From Seohaeicola zhoushanensis (GTDB lineage Bacteria; Pseudomonadota; Alphaproteobacteria; Rhodobacterales; Rhodobacteraceae), in contig NZ_BNCJ01000003.1 of assembly GCF_014656415.1 (NCBI RefSeq), forward strand, positions 296,075-360,074: DNA of 64,000 nt, in the 5' to 3' direction. This document shows, piece by piece, positions 19,678 through 27,986 of this stretch. The position numbers were made by a program, and so were the translations under genes. The notes below the pieces were generated by a model, which was not told where the DNA came from, searched no databases, and saw only the letters and a list, made by a program, of their open reading frames with translations. How positions within the stretch are numbered: the stretch's first letter is position 1; the number at the start of each line of letters is the position of its first letter.

Positions 19678-20841
19678 ATGTCCAGCCCGATTACCAGCCT
19701 CGACGCCGTCCGCCGCCCCATCGACCAGGCCCAGGGCCTGCCGAACGGCCATTACACCGACCCCGAGACGATCCGCGAGGAAAACGCCGCCGTGCTCCTG
19801 GGCCAGTGGGCCGGGCTGGCGGTGGCAGCCGACGTGCCCGAACCCGGCGACGCGGTGCCTATGACCTTCCTGAACATCCCCCTGCTGCTGCTGCGCGACC
19901 GTGGCGGCCAGGTGCGCGTCTTCCAGAACATCTGCCGCCATCGCGGGATGATCCTCGTCGAGGAGCCGAAGAAGATCGAGGGCGCGATCCGCTGCCCCTA
20001 TCACTCTTGGTGCTATTCGACCGAGGGGAGGCTGGTCTCCACCCCCCATGTTGGCGGGCCGGGGCAGAACACGCACGAGGGCATCAAGCGCTCGGAACTC
20101 GGGCTGATCGAGGTGCGCAGCCATATCTGGCGTGATGTCGTCTTCATCAACGTCAGCGGCGACGCGGCCCCCTTCGAGGAGGTCCACGCCGATGCCATCG
20201 CCCGCTGGGCCGAGTTCGACCAGCCGCTGTTCCACGGTGGCGCCGACAGCCGCTTTGTCCTGCCGGTCGCCTGCAACTGGAAGCTCGCGGTCGAGAACTA
20301 CTGCGAGAGCTACCACCTGCCCTGGGTGCATCCCGGCCTGAACAGCTATTCCCGGCTGGAGGATCACTATCACATCGAGGTGCCCGGCGCCTATTCCGGC
20401 CAGGGCTCGCTGGTCTACCGCCAGATGAAGGGCGAGGACGGGGCGGCCTTTCCCGATTTCGCCGGTCTGTCGGAGAAGTGGAACACCGCGGCGGAATACA
20501 TCTCGCTCTTCCCCAACGTGCTGCTTGGCGTCCACCGCGACCATGCCTTCGCCATCGTGCTGGTGCCCGAGGCGGCGGACCGGACCAGCGAGCACGTGCA
20601 TTTCTACTATGCCACGCCCGACACCGACCCCGCCCTGCGCGCCCGCAATACAACGCTCTGGAAGATGGTCTTCGAGGAGGACATCTTCGTCGTCGAGGGA
20701 ATGCAGCGCGGCCGCAATTCGCCCGGTTTCGACGGCGGACGCTTCTCGCCGGTGATGGACGGGCCGACGCACCTTTTCCACGACTGGGTTGCCGGCAAGA
20801 TCCAGGACTACCGGCGCCGCGCCGCGCAGGCGGCGGAATGA
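19678..20841 (+). CDS. Rieske-type aromatic ring-hydroxylating oxygenase, large subunit
   Basis: A 387-residue oxygenase alpha subunit. The Rieske [2Fe-2S] ligands are Cys86, His88, Cys106 and His109 (CRHRG and CPYHSW). The mononuclear iron site includes His213 and His218 in ENYCESYHLPWVHPG. AGGAGG at 19665-19670 fixes the ATG at 19678. The overall type is that of quaternary-amine mono-oxygenases such as choline or carnitine oxygenase alpha chains. No reductase is adjacent, so electrons must come from elsewhere. Its stop overlaps the start of the next small gene. The substrate is unknown. Confidence 0.88.
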   Translation: MSSPITSLDAVRRPIDQAQGLPNGHYTDPETIREENAAVLLGQWAGLAVAADVPEPGDAVPMTFLNIPLLLLRDRGGQVRVFQNICRHRGMILVEEPKKIEGAIRCPYHSWCYSTEGRLVSTPHVGGPGQNTHEGIKRSELGLIEVRSHIWRDVVFINVSGDAAPFEEVHADAIARWAEFDQPLFHGGADSRFVLPVACNWKLAVENYCESYHLPWVHPGLNSYSRLEDHYHIEVPGAYSGQGSLVYRQMKGEDGAAFPDFAGLSEKWNTAAEYISLFPNVLLGVHRDHAFAIVLVPEAADRTSEHVHFYYATPDTDPALRARNTTLWKMVFEEDIFVVEGMQRGRNSPGFDGGRFSPVMDGPTHLFHDWVAGKIQDYRRRAAQAAE

Positions 20842-21050
20842 GCGACCTGAACGACCGGTTGCTGGCCGCGCATGAGGCCGGCGACCGGGCGGCGCTGGTG
20901 GCGCTCTATACCGAGGCGGCCGAGGCCAGCGCCGACCCCGACGCCGCCGGCTTCTTCCTGACCCACGCCTATGTCTGGGCGCTCGAACTCGGCCATCCCG
21001 CCGTTGCAACCCTGCGTGCGCGACTGCGAGCGCAGGGGCGGGAAGAGTAG
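20838..21050 (+). CDS. Small conserved-looking protein coupled to the Rieske oxygenase
   Basis: A 70-residue soluble protein starting MSDLNDRLLAAHEAGDRAALVALYTEAAE. Its ATG overlaps the oxygenase stop (ATGA), so translation is coupled. The chain looks entirely alpha-helical and begins with a helix-turn-helix-like repeat reminiscent of a single TPR or SEL1 unit. No catalytic motif is visible. Expression with the oxygenase suggests an accessory or stabilising subunit, but this is inference. It converges with the DUF2189 gene 5 bp away. Confidence 0.7.
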   Translation: MSDLNDRLLAAHEAGDRAALVALYTEAAEASADPDAAGFFLTHAYVWALELGHPAVATLRARLRAQGREE

Positions 21051-21055
21051 CTCTG

Positions 21056-21862
21056 TCAGGCGCTTGCGGGGCGTCCTTCAGGTTCGGCAGCGGTCTCTTC
21101 CTGCGCCAGCAGCGCATAGAGATGCCAGGTCGCATGGCCGAGCATCGGCAGCGCGATCAGCAGGCCGAGGAACCAGGGCAGCAGCGCCACGAAGGTCACC
21201 ACCGCGATGAACAGCGCCCAGCCCAGCATCGCCACCGGATGCGCCAGCACATAGCCGAAGCTCGTGATCATCGCGGTGACGAAATCCACCTCGCGGTCGA
21301 GCAGCATCGGCAGCGCCAGCACGCAGATCATGTACAAGAGCAATGCGAAGGCCGCCCCCACGGCGCTGCCCACCGCCAGCATGGTCAGGCCATTCAACGT
21401 GAGAAACACCGCGTAACTGCTTGAGATATTGGTCATCGTCGAGAGCCCGAGGAAGAGCGCGAAGATCATGTGGCCAAGGAAGAACCAGAACAGGAAGACC
21501 ACGATGATGATGGCGCAGATCGACGGCAGTTGCCGCGTGCGCTGGTGCAGGATCACCCCCAGAACGCCCGCCCAGTCCAGCGGCTCGCCCGCGTCGAGCC
21601 GACGCGAGACCTCGTAGAGCCCGACCGCTGCAAAGGGCCCGATCAGCGGAAAGCCGATGGCCGCCAGCACCAGCCAGAAGGTCGTGTGGGTCTGCATGGT
21701 GATCCAGGCCATCGCCCAGCCCGCCAGCACGTAGAAGGCGGCGAAGGCCAGCCCGTAGGCCGGAGCGCGGCGCAGGTCGGCCCAGCCCCGCGCCAGCGCC
21801 AGCCGCAACGTTGCCATCGTCACCGGGCGCAGGTCCGGCGCCCCGAATTCCCTTTGTTGCAT
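21056..21862 (-). CDS. DUF2189 integral membrane protein
   Basis: A 268-residue membrane protein with about six hydrophobic segments: [100 protein letters not shown] and [19 protein letters not shown]. The IGPF-x-GLYEVSRR pattern after the second helix and the GHATWHLY end are characteristic of DUF2189. The function is unknown in the family. A purine-rich GGAGGGG just upstream of the ATG at 21862 acts as ribosome site. It is 24 bp downstream of the amidase on the same strand. Confidence 0.85.
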   Translation of the reverse strand: MQQREFGAPDLRPVTMATLRLALARGWADLRRAPAYGLAFAAFYVLAGWAMAWITMQTHTTFWLVLAAIGFPLIGPFAAVGLYEVSRRLDAGEPLDWAGVLGVILHQRTRQLPSICAIIIVVFLFWFFLGHMIFALFLGLSTMTNISSSYAVFLTLNGLTMLAVGSAVGAAFALLLYMICVLALPMLLDREVDFVTAMITSFGYVLAHPVAMLGWALFIAVVTFVALLPWFLGLLIALPMLGHATWHLYALLAQEETAAEPEGRPASA

Positions 21863-21886
21863 CCGCCCCTCCCCTGGCGAAGTTGA

Positions 21887-23278
21887 CTACATGGCCGGTC
21901 GTCTCTGCGGCCATTCGGTCGCCGCGTGATAGGCCGCCCCCAGCGCCAGCAGCGCCGCGTCGCTGCGGCGCGGGCCAAAGATCTGGATCCCCGCCGGCAG
22001 CCCGTTCGCGCCGAAACCCGCCGGGGCGGCCAGGCACGGCAGGCCAATCAGGCTCACCGGGATCACCACCTGCATCCAGCGGTGGTAGGTATCCATCGCC
22101 TGCCCCGCGATCTCGGCGGGCCAGGCCAGGTCGGCGTCGAAGGGCCAGACCTGCGCCGTCGGCAGCACCAGCGCGTCGTAGCGCTCGAACAGCCGGGCCG
22201 CCGCGCGGAACCACTCCGAGCGCACGACCGAGGCGCGGTGCACCTCCATCGCGCTCATCGCCAGGCCCCGGTCCAGCTCCCAGATCGCACTTTCCTTGAG
22301 GCTGGCGCGCGGCTGCACCGAGATGCTGGCCGCCACCTGCCACGACCGCAGGGTGATCCAGCTCTCCCACATCGCCTCGGCATCGAAGGGCGGCGCCACC
22401 GGCTCGACGATGCAGCCGAGGCTCTCGAAGACCTTCAGCGCCTCTTCCGAGATGTCGAGAATGCCTTCCTCCATCGGAAAGGCCCCGCCCCAGTCGCCCA
22501 GCCAGCCGATGCGCAGGCCCCTGGTCTCGGCGGGGCGCAGCGGCGCCGCGCCCGGCGCGGCATAGGGATGCGGCAGGCGCGGATCCGGCCCCGAGATCAC
22601 GTCGAGCAGGATCGCGATGTCCTCGGGGCTGCGCGCCATCGGCCCCAGCGTGGACAGCTGGTGCAGGAAACTGTCACCGACGGGCTCGCCCGGCACCCGG
22701 CCCCAACTCGGGCGGAAACCATAGACGTTGTTCCACCCCGCCGGGTTGCGCAGCGAACCCATCATGTCCGACCCGTCCGCCAGCGCGGTCATGCCCGCCG
22801 CCAGCACCACCGCCGCCCCGCCCGAAGAGCCGCCGCAGCTGCGCGTCGGGTCATAGGGGTTGCGGGTCGCGCCGTAGACCGGGTTGAAGGTATGCGAGCC
22901 CAGACCGAACTCGGGCGAGTTGGTCTTGCCGATCAGGATCGCCCCGGCGGCGCGCATCCGGGCGGCGATCAGGTCGTCCTTCTTCGGCACGAAGCCCGCC
23001 AGCGCGGGCGAGCCCTGGCAGGACACGATCCCCTGCACGTTCACCAGGTCCTTGACTGCGATGGGCAGGCCATGCAGCGGGCCTGCCTTCGGCCCCGCAT
23101 CCTTGGCGCGCGCCTCGGCCATCAGCGCGTCGGGGTCGCGCAGCGCGACAACCGCGTTCACCGTGTCGTTGGTGGCGTCGATCCGGTCGAGCGTCGCCTG
23201 CATCAGTTCAGCGGCGCTCAGGCTGCCGCTGGCGAGATCGCGCAGCAGGTCGGCGGCAGGGCGGCGGGTCAGGTTCAT
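21887..23278 (-). CDS. Amidase (amidase-signature family)
   Basis: A 463-residue amidase-signature hydrolase with the Ser-cisSer-Lys triad in place: Lys76 in LPIAVKDL, Ser151 in CGGSSGGAA and the nucleophile Ser175 in GSDMMGSLR. It has an AtzF/GatA-like fold and lacks the extra GatA C-terminal features. It probably hydrolyses a small amide. The gene is not near gatB/gatC, so it is unlikely to be the tRNA amidotransferase subunit. The substrate cannot be told from sequence. It probably shares a transcript with the DUF2189 gene. Confidence 0.9.
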   Translation of the reverse strand: MNLTRRPAADLLRDLASGSLSAAELMQATLDRIDATNDTVNAVVALRDPDALMAEARAKDAGPKAGPLHGLPIAVKDLVNVQGIVSCQGSPALAGFVPKKDDLIAARMRAAGAILIGKTNSPEFGLGSHTFNPVYGATRNPYDPTRSCGGSSGGAAVVLAAGMTALADGSDMMGSLRNPAGWNNVYGFRPSWGRVPGEPVGDSFLHQLSTLGPMARSPEDIAILLDVISGPDPRLPHPYAAPGAAPLRPAETRGLRIGWLGDWGGAFPMEEGILDISEEALKVFESLGCIVEPVAPPFDAEAMWESWITLRSWQVAASISVQPRASLKESAIWELDRGLAMSAMEVHRASVVRSEWFRAAARLFERYDALVLPTAQVWPFDADLAWPAEIAGQAMDTYHRWMQVVIPVSLIGLPCLAAPAGFGANGLPAGIQIFGPRRSDAALLALGAAYHAATEWPQRRPAM

Positions 23279-23387
23279 GGGCCGGGTTCCTTCAACTTTC
23301 CCGGCAGCCTAGAGCCTTGGCGCGGCGCTGAAAAGCGCCACCGTGATATATGTTTGACGGCTGCCGGGCCGGCGCCCCCAGCCCGCG

Positions 23388-24347
23388 CTAAACCACCTCG
23401 GCCATCTCCAGGCGGTCACCGATCCCGGCGGGCGCGCGCACCTCTGACCCGATGCTGAAGAACAGCGCGATGGCCAGCAGCACCCCCGAGAGCAGCCCCG
23501 CCAGCAGGCAGGCCAGCGCGACCACCCAGACCAGCTTGCGCCGCTTCGGCTCGGCCGGCGGGATCGAGGCGAAACGCGCGCCATAGACCCGGCGGGGATC
23601 GTCCCCGTCAGGTGGCGCAACCAGCAACCGGTTCAACGCGGCAACGGCGGCGGAATCCTCGGGTGCGGGCCCGTATTCCGGCTCCTGCGACAACTCGCGG
23701 GCGACCTCTGGCCGCGGCACGCTGGGCGGCCTGGCGGTCCGGCGGCGGGTATCGGGCAGCTTGGGCGAAGTCGTCTCGACATGGCGGCGGCCCTGCGGCG
23801 GCAGGGCCTCGACCGGAACCGCCTCCGGCACGGGTTGCCCTTCACCCCCCTGCGCCCCCCGGCCCGCCTTCTCGGCAGGGCGCACCCGGCGCTTGGCACG
23901 TTCGCCGGTCTCCCCCGGCAGTCGCTTGGCCTGCCCTGCGGGCCGGACCGCGTCCAGCGGATCGGCGGGCGCACGCGCCTCTTGCGCCGGCGCGGTCTCT
24001 CCCGGTCTTTGCCGGTCGCCCGGAGCTGCACCGGCCGCCGCGCCCCGCCCCTTGGCGGGCGCGTCGGAAGGGTCGCGCGCACCGGCATCCCCTCGCATCC
24101 GCGCAAGGATCGCCGCCTGCCGTTCGGGGGGGATATCCGGGTATTCCGCCAAGGGTTGGTCAGGTTGGATCGGTGCCGGCCGGTCCGTGCTTTCCTCCCA
24201 GGGTTTCAGCTTGGGGACCAGCCGCGTCGGGCCGTTCTCGGCCTCGACCTGCGCCCGCCGCGCGCGCGCAAGCTCCAGCCGCTTGTCCCAACTCAGCCCC
24301 TTGTCGAGATAGTCTTCGCCTTCGGGACCGGGATCGGAATTCGCCAT
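23388..24347 (-). CDS. Hypothetical single-pass membrane protein with long disordered region
   Basis: A 319-residue protein I do not recognise. The first 80 residues are charged (DYLDKGLSWDKRLELARARR). About 180 residues follow that are rich in Pro, Ala, Arg and Glu and should be disordered. Near the C-terminus the basic stretch PKRRK precedes one transmembrane helix (residues 272-299), leaving a 20-residue tail outside. The topology suggests a cytoplasmic disordered domain on a C-terminal anchor. AAGGGG lies before the ATG at 24347, which is why the in-frame ATG at 24398 is rejected. It stands alone, with its own promoter and the palindrome array directly upstream. Confidence 0.7.
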   Translation of the reverse strand: MANSDPGPEGEDYLDKGLSWDKRLELARARRAQVEAENGPTRLVPKLKPWEESTDRPAPIQPDQPLAEYPDIPPERQAAILARMRGDAGARDPSDAPAKGRGAAAGAAPGDRQRPGETAPAQEARAPADPLDAVRPAGQAKRLPGETGERAKRRVRPAEKAGRGAQGGEGQPVPEAVPVEALPPQGRRHVETTSPKLPDTRRRTARPPSVPRPEVARELSQEPEYGPAPEDSAAVAALNRLLVAPPDGDDPRRVYGARFASIPPAEPKRRKLVWVVALACLLAGLLSGVLLAIALFFSIGSEVRAPAGIGDRLEMAEVV

Positions 24348-24403
24348 CGGCGCGCCCCTTCTGCCACTCGAAACCATCATCTCAACCCGGAATACCACTC
24401 AAG

Positions 24404-24431
24404 AGTATAAGGCAGAACGCCTCAAAGTCAG
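24404..24431 (-). promoter_or_regulatory. Candidate sigma-70 promoter of the disordered membrane protein gene
   Basis: Read on the minus strand: CTGACT (24431-24426), 16-bp spacer, TATACT (24409-24404), a 5/6 match to TATAAT. Transcription would begin near 24397, about 50 bases before the start codon. The palindrome array lies entirely upstream, at about -110 to -320. Confidence 0.45.
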
Positions 24432-24505
24432 CAGCGGAGTCAACAACCATTGCCCCGGAACCCCCGTCCGCGCCCTTTTGCGCCGGCCTCCGCACAGCTC
24501 CAAGC

Positions 24506-24717
24506 GGTCCACCGCCGGACCAAGGACCGGCCAGGTTGTGCAAAACCGGACAGATCGAAACCGCGCCCTGGCCAAGCCCTCGCAGGCTGTCCAAGCCCGG
24601 ACAGATTGCCCAGCCGCTTGTCCAGTTGTGGACAGGGTCCGCGCGCCGCTTGGGCCGCTGCAGCGGGAGTTGTCCACCGTTGGACAGGTTCGCACCCATC
24701 CTGTCCAGCCGTGGACA
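24506..24717. repeat. Array of six 16-bp palindromes, TGTCCA-N4-TGGACA, in three pairs
   Basis: Six 6-4-6 dyads start at 24506, 24537, 24588, 24619, 24671 and 24702. Copies four to six match TGTCCA-N4-TGGACA exactly, copy three differs at one base, copies one and two are degenerate. The gaps are 15, 35, 15, 36 and 15 bp, giving start-to-start steps of 31, 51, 31, 52 and 31, near three and five helical turns. Copy six extends to 10-bp arms (24698-24721). The N4 differs every time while the arms hold. The 408-bp stretch 24348-24755 has no plausible gene. The spacing suggests protein sites on one DNA face; as RNA, several copies could form tetraloop hairpins. Confidence 0.85.
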
Positions 24718-24755
24718 GGATAGGTGCCGATCGGCCCGCCCCAATGCAACCAGGA

Positions 24756-25757
24756 TCAGCCCGCGTCGGGCACCAGGAGGATCTTGGGCGCGGCGGTGGC
24801 CCCGGCGCGGATGTCGCGGAAGGCGCGCGCGCCCTCGGCCAGTGGGCGCTCCTCGGTCCAGTCCAGCGCGCCGAGACGGCCGTCGAAGATCGCGGCGGCG
24901 GTGTCGCGGAAATCCTGCGCGGTATAGGTATAGGTGCCGATGAAGGTGATCTCCTGCAGCGTCATGCGCCGCACGTCCAGCCCGCCGGTATCCGCCCCGA
25001 GGCCGATGTGCATGATGACCCCGCCGGGCCGCACCAGCGCAGAGGCGGCGGCGCGGGTGGCCTCGTAGCCGACGCCGTCGATCACCAGGTCGAAGGGCCC
25101 CTCGGCGCGCTCCAGCGCCCGCACCCCGCAGGTCTCGACCAGATAGGCCCGGCGCAGCGGGTTGGGTTCGACCAGGCTCACGTCGGCCACCCCCTGCGCG
25201 CCAAGGCTCAGCGCCGCGCCAAGGCCGATGGCCCCGCCGCCCAGCACCAGCGCGCGCAGATCGCCGCCCGGCCCGCTGCCGATGCGGTCGCCCAGCGCGC
25301 CCAGCCCCAGCCGTACCGCGTGCCAGCCGCAGGCCACCGGCTCGGCCAGCGCGGCGCGGGCGGCGGTCACGCCCTCGGGCAGCGTCACCAGGTTCGCCGG
25401 CGGCATCGCCACCAGTCCGGCAAAGGCCCCTTCGCGCGGCGGCATCGAGATGATCTGCCGCGTCGGGCAGAGGTTGTCGCGCCCCGCCCGGCAGGCCGGG
25501 CATTGCCCGCAGGTCACCAGCGGGTTGATCGTTACCTTCTCGCCATCGCGCGTCCCGCCGACAATCACCCCCGCCGCCTCGTGCCCCAGGATCAGCGGCG
25601 CCGGGCGGCGGTTGTCATGGCCGAGATAGGCATGCATGTCCGAGCCGCAGATGCCGACCCGCTCGACCCGGATCAACTCTTCCCCCGCGCGCGGGCTCGG
25701 GTCCGCCACGTCGCGGTAGTCAAGCGTTTCCGGACCGGTGTAGACAAGCGCCTTCAT
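24756..25757 (-). CDS. Zinc-dependent medium-chain alcohol dehydrogenase, HpsP-like
   Basis: A 333-residue MDR dehydrogenase. Catalytic zinc ligands Cys37 (GICGSD) and His59-Glu60 (GHE) and structural zinc cysteines 83, 86, 89 and 97 (CGQCPACRAGRDNLC) are all present. The nucleotide loop is LVLGGGAIGLGAALSLG. Its place after an SDR and a HisD-like dehydrogenase matches the hpsN-hpsO-hpsP set that interconverts dihydroxypropanesulfonate enantiomers and oxidises them, where HpsP is the zinc enzyme. That specificity is inferred from the neighbourhood; a general polyol dehydrogenase is possible. The ATG at 25757 (MKALVYTGPE) is preferred over one at 25775. Confidence 0.8.
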   Translation of the reverse strand: MKALVYTGPETLDYRDVADPSPRAGEELIRVERVGICGSDMHAYLGHDNRRPAPLILGHEAAGVIVGGTRDGEKVTINPLVTCGQCPACRAGRDNLCPTRQIISMPPREGAFAGLVAMPPANLVTLPEGVTAARAALAEPVACGWHAVRLGLGALGDRIGSGPGGDLRALVLGGGAIGLGAALSLGAQGVADVSLVEPNPLRRAYLVETCGVRALERAEGPFDLVIDGVGYEATRAAASALVRPGGVIMHIGLGADTGGLDVRRMTLQEITFIGTYTYTAQDFRDTAAAIFDGRLGALDWTEERPLAEGARAFRDIRAGATAAPKILLVPDAG

Positions 25758-25779
25758 CGCCCAACTCCTCCGCACAGGG

Positions 25780-26535
25780 TCATTTCGCGGTGAACCCGCC
25801 GTCGACCATCAGCACCTGCCCGGTGACATAGGCCGAGGCCTCGGAACAGAGGAACAGCAGCGGCCCGTCCAGGTCTTCGGGCCTGCCGTTGCGGCCCAGG
25901 CAGGTCTGCGCGGCATTGCGCGCGGCGAGGTCCGGGTCGGCAAAGACCGGCGCGGTCAGCTCGGTCGGGAAGAAACCGGGGCCGATGGCGTTGCAGGTGA
26001 TCCCCTGCGGCGACCAGGCCTGCGCCATGGCCCGCGCCAGCTGGGCGATCCCGCCCTTCGAGGCGCCATAGGCGATGCCACCGGGAAAGGCGCGGAAACT
26101 CTGCAACGAGGCGAAGAGCACGATCCGGCCCCAGCCCCTGGCCTGCATCGCCGGGGCGAAGTGCTGGCTGAGGAAGAAGGGCGCCGAGAGGTTCAGCGCC
26201 AGCGTCGCGTCCCAGCCCTCGGGCGTCACCGCATCCGCCGCCTGGCGGGTGTTGATGCCGGCGGCATGGATCAGGATATCCGGCGCGCCAAAGGGCGCCT
26301 CGATCCGCGCCGCCAGCTCGCCCAGCGCCGAACGGTCGGCCACGTCCCCGGCCACGGCGGCGGTCTCGCCCCCGGCCTCGGCGCGCCAGTCCTCCAGCGC
26401 CTCGGCCCGGCGGGCCAGGCCCACCACCTTCGCGCCATTCCGCGCAAGCACCGTCGCCGCGCGCCGCCCCAGCCCCGAAGAGGCCCCGGTGACGCAGGCG
26501 ACGCGGCCCGCAACGCTGAACAGGGCCTCAGCCAT
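25780..26535 (-). CDS. Short-chain dehydrogenase/reductase, HpsO-like
   Basis: A 251-residue classical SDR with the cofactor loop TGASSGLG (residues 16-23) and the catalytic set Ser143, Tyr156 and Lys160 (YGASK). The family would oxidise a secondary alcohol with NAD(P). Its start lies inside the end of the HisD-like gene (8-bp overlap), so the two are translationally coupled, and the zinc dehydrogenase follows 22 bp later. In the dihydroxypropanesulfonate pathway HpsO is an SDR acting at carbon 2. The assignment by context is an inference. The ATG at 26535 (MAEALFSVAGRVACVTG) is chosen because the upstream leader lies in the hpsN coding frame. Confidence 0.8.
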   Translation of the reverse strand: MAEALFSVAGRVACVTGASSGLGRRAATVLARNGAKVVGLARRAEALEDWRAEAGGETAAVAGDVADRSALGELAARIEAPFGAPDILIHAAGINTRQAADAVTPEGWDATLALNLSAPFFLSQHFAPAMQARGWGRIVLFASLQSFRAFPGGIAYGASKGGIAQLARAMAQAWSPQGITCNAIGPGFFPTELTAPVFADPDLAARNAAQTCLGRNGRPEDLDGPLLFLCSEASAYVTGQVLMVDGGFTAK

Positions 26536-27835
26536 CGGCGGAGAGATCGAAATTCTCGCCCGGGAAATACTTGGCGAGGCGGATGTCGGCGGTGCGGGCA
26601 TGGGCCTCCATCCCCTCCAGCCGCGAGATCCGCGCGGTGGCTTCCGCCACCGGCTTCGATCCCTCGCGGGTCGCGCGCTGCCAGGTCACGATCTTCATGT
26701 ATTTGTGCACCGACAAGCCGCCGGTATAAGACGCGGCTCCGCTCGTCGGCAGCACGTGGTTCGTCCCGCTGGCCTTGTCGCCGAAGGCCACGGTGGTCTC
26801 TTCCCCCAGGAAGAGCGAGCCGTAGCAGGTCAGCCGCGCCAGCCACCAGTCGAGATCGGCGGCCTGCACCGTCAGGTGTTCTGGCGCATAGTCGTCCGAG
26901 GTCGCCGCCATCTCTTCCCGGTCGGCGCAGAGGATCACCTCGGCATAGTCGCGCCAGGCGGCGGCGGCATTGTCGCGGTTCACCTCGGGCAGGTCGGCGA
27001 TCAGCTGCGGCACCCGCGCCAGCACCGTCTCGGCCAGCGCACGGTTGTCAGTCACCAGCCAGACCGGCGAGTTGTAGCCATGCTCGGCCTGCCCCACCAG
27101 GTCGGTGGCGACGATCTCGGCATCGGCGCCGCCGTCTGCCAGGATCAGGCTGTCGGTCGGCCCGGCGATCATGTCGATACCGACGCGCCCGAAGAGGATG
27201 CGCTTGGCCTCGGCCACGAACTGGTTGCCGGGGCCGACGAGGATATTGACCTTGGGCAGGCCGAAGAGGCCAAAGGTCATCGCCGCCACCCCCTGCACGC
27301 CGCCCATCGCCATGATGGTATCGGCACCACAGATATGCGCGGCATAGACGATGGCCGGGTTGATCCCGACACCGGGGCGCGGTGGCGAACAGGCGGTGAT
27401 ATGCTTGCAGCCGGCGACCTTGGCGGTGGTCACGGTCATGATCGCGCTGGCGACATGGGAATAGCGCCCGCCCGGCACATAGCAGCCCGCCGCGCTCACC
27501 GGGATCGATTTCTGCCCGGCGATCAGCCCCGGCACCACCTCGATCTCGATATCCTTCAGCGTCGCCTTCTGCGCCTCGGCAAAGCGTTTCACGTTGCCAT
27601 GGGCAAAGCGGATATCGGCCCTCAGCTTCTCGGGCACCTGCGCGATGGCCGCCTCGATCTCGGCCTGGCTCAGGATCACCGAGCCCTCGTAACCATCGAA
27701 TTTCGCGGCATAGTCCAGCGCGACCCGGTCGCCGCCCGCCTCGATCTCGTCAAGGATGCGGGTCACGGTCTGGTGCACGTCCGAGGCGTCGCTCTTCGAC
27801 GTCTTCGACGCCTTCTTCAGGTATTCACGTGCCAC
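26528..27835 (-). CDS. hpsN: Histidinol-dehydrogenase-family protein, probable dihydroxypropanesulfonate 3-dehydrogenase HpsN
   Basis: A 435-residue zinc- and NAD-dependent four-electron dehydrogenase of the HisD fold. It would oxidise a terminal alcohol through the aldehyde to the acid; in HpsN this turns 2,3-dihydroxypropane-1-sulfonate into sulfolactate. Visible HisD-type elements are QAEHGYNS, APEHLTVQ and GDKASGTNHVLPTSG. The YVPGGRYSHVASAIMTV and SVHKYMKIVTWQR stretches resemble HpsN more than biosynthetic HisD, and no his genes are nearby. The GTG at 27835 has AGGAGA seven bases upstream. It leads the hpsN-hpsO-hpsP-like unit and faces a divergent LacI gene. Confidence 0.8.
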   Translation of the reverse strand: MAREYLKKASKTSKSDASDVHQTVTRILDEIEAGGDRVALDYAAKFDGYEGSVILSQAEIEAAIAQVPEKLRADIRFAHGNVKRFAEAQKATLKDIEIEVVPGLIAGQKSIPVSAAGCYVPGGRYSHVASAIMTVTTAKVAGCKHITACSPPRPGVGINPAIVYAAHICGADTIMAMGGVQGVAAMTFGLFGLPKVNILVGPGNQFVAEAKRILFGRVGIDMIAGPTDSLILADGGADAEIVATDLVGQAEHGYNSPVWLVTDNRALAETVLARVPQLIADLPEVNRDNAAAAWRDYAEVILCADREEMAATSDDYAPEHLTVQAADLDWWLARLTCYGSLFLGEETTVAFGDKASGTNHVLPTSGAASYTGGLSVHKYMKIVTWQRATREGSKPVAEATARISRLEGMEAHARTADIRLAKYFPGENFDLSADG

Positions 27836-27914
27836 GCCGGATCTCCTGTCGTGTTCGAGGCGCTTTGCCGCCTTTGGTCTCATTGCCCCGTGACGGGGTC
27901 TCCCTTGCGTCAAG

Positions 27915-27930
27915 ATGTATGCGCTTGCAT
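27915..27930. promoter_or_regulatory. LacI-type operator between hpsN and lacI
   Basis: ATGTATGC-GCTTGCAT is a 16-bp dyad, 6 of 8 positions symmetric, with the central CG step common in LacI-family operators. It lies between the divergent hpsN-like and LacI genes. In the same region GTCTCATT (27877-27884) repeats exactly one arm of the IclR-side palindrome at 29821-29841. Confidence 0.5.
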
Positions 27931-27986
27931 CACTTGGATCAAGCACTTAGAAACGTCACATTGGGCGATTGAACAAGGATTGTGCA

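Noticed and set aside
24506-24717. Palindrome array read as a CRISPR array
   Set aside because: Repeats are 16-bp dyads with alternating 15- and 35-bp gaps; CRISPR needs longer identical repeats and near-constant spacers, and no cas genes are present.
24506-24717. Palindrome array read as a replication origin with DnaA boxes
   Set aside because: Some halves (TTGTCCACC) resemble TTATCCACA at 7 of 9 bases, but the dyad form and fixed N4 do not fit DnaA boxes, and no replication gene is near.
26528-27835. Biosynthetic histidinol dehydrogenase hisD
   Set aside because: Context is two other alcohol dehydrogenases and a LacI gene with no his genes, and several stretches match the HpsN type better.
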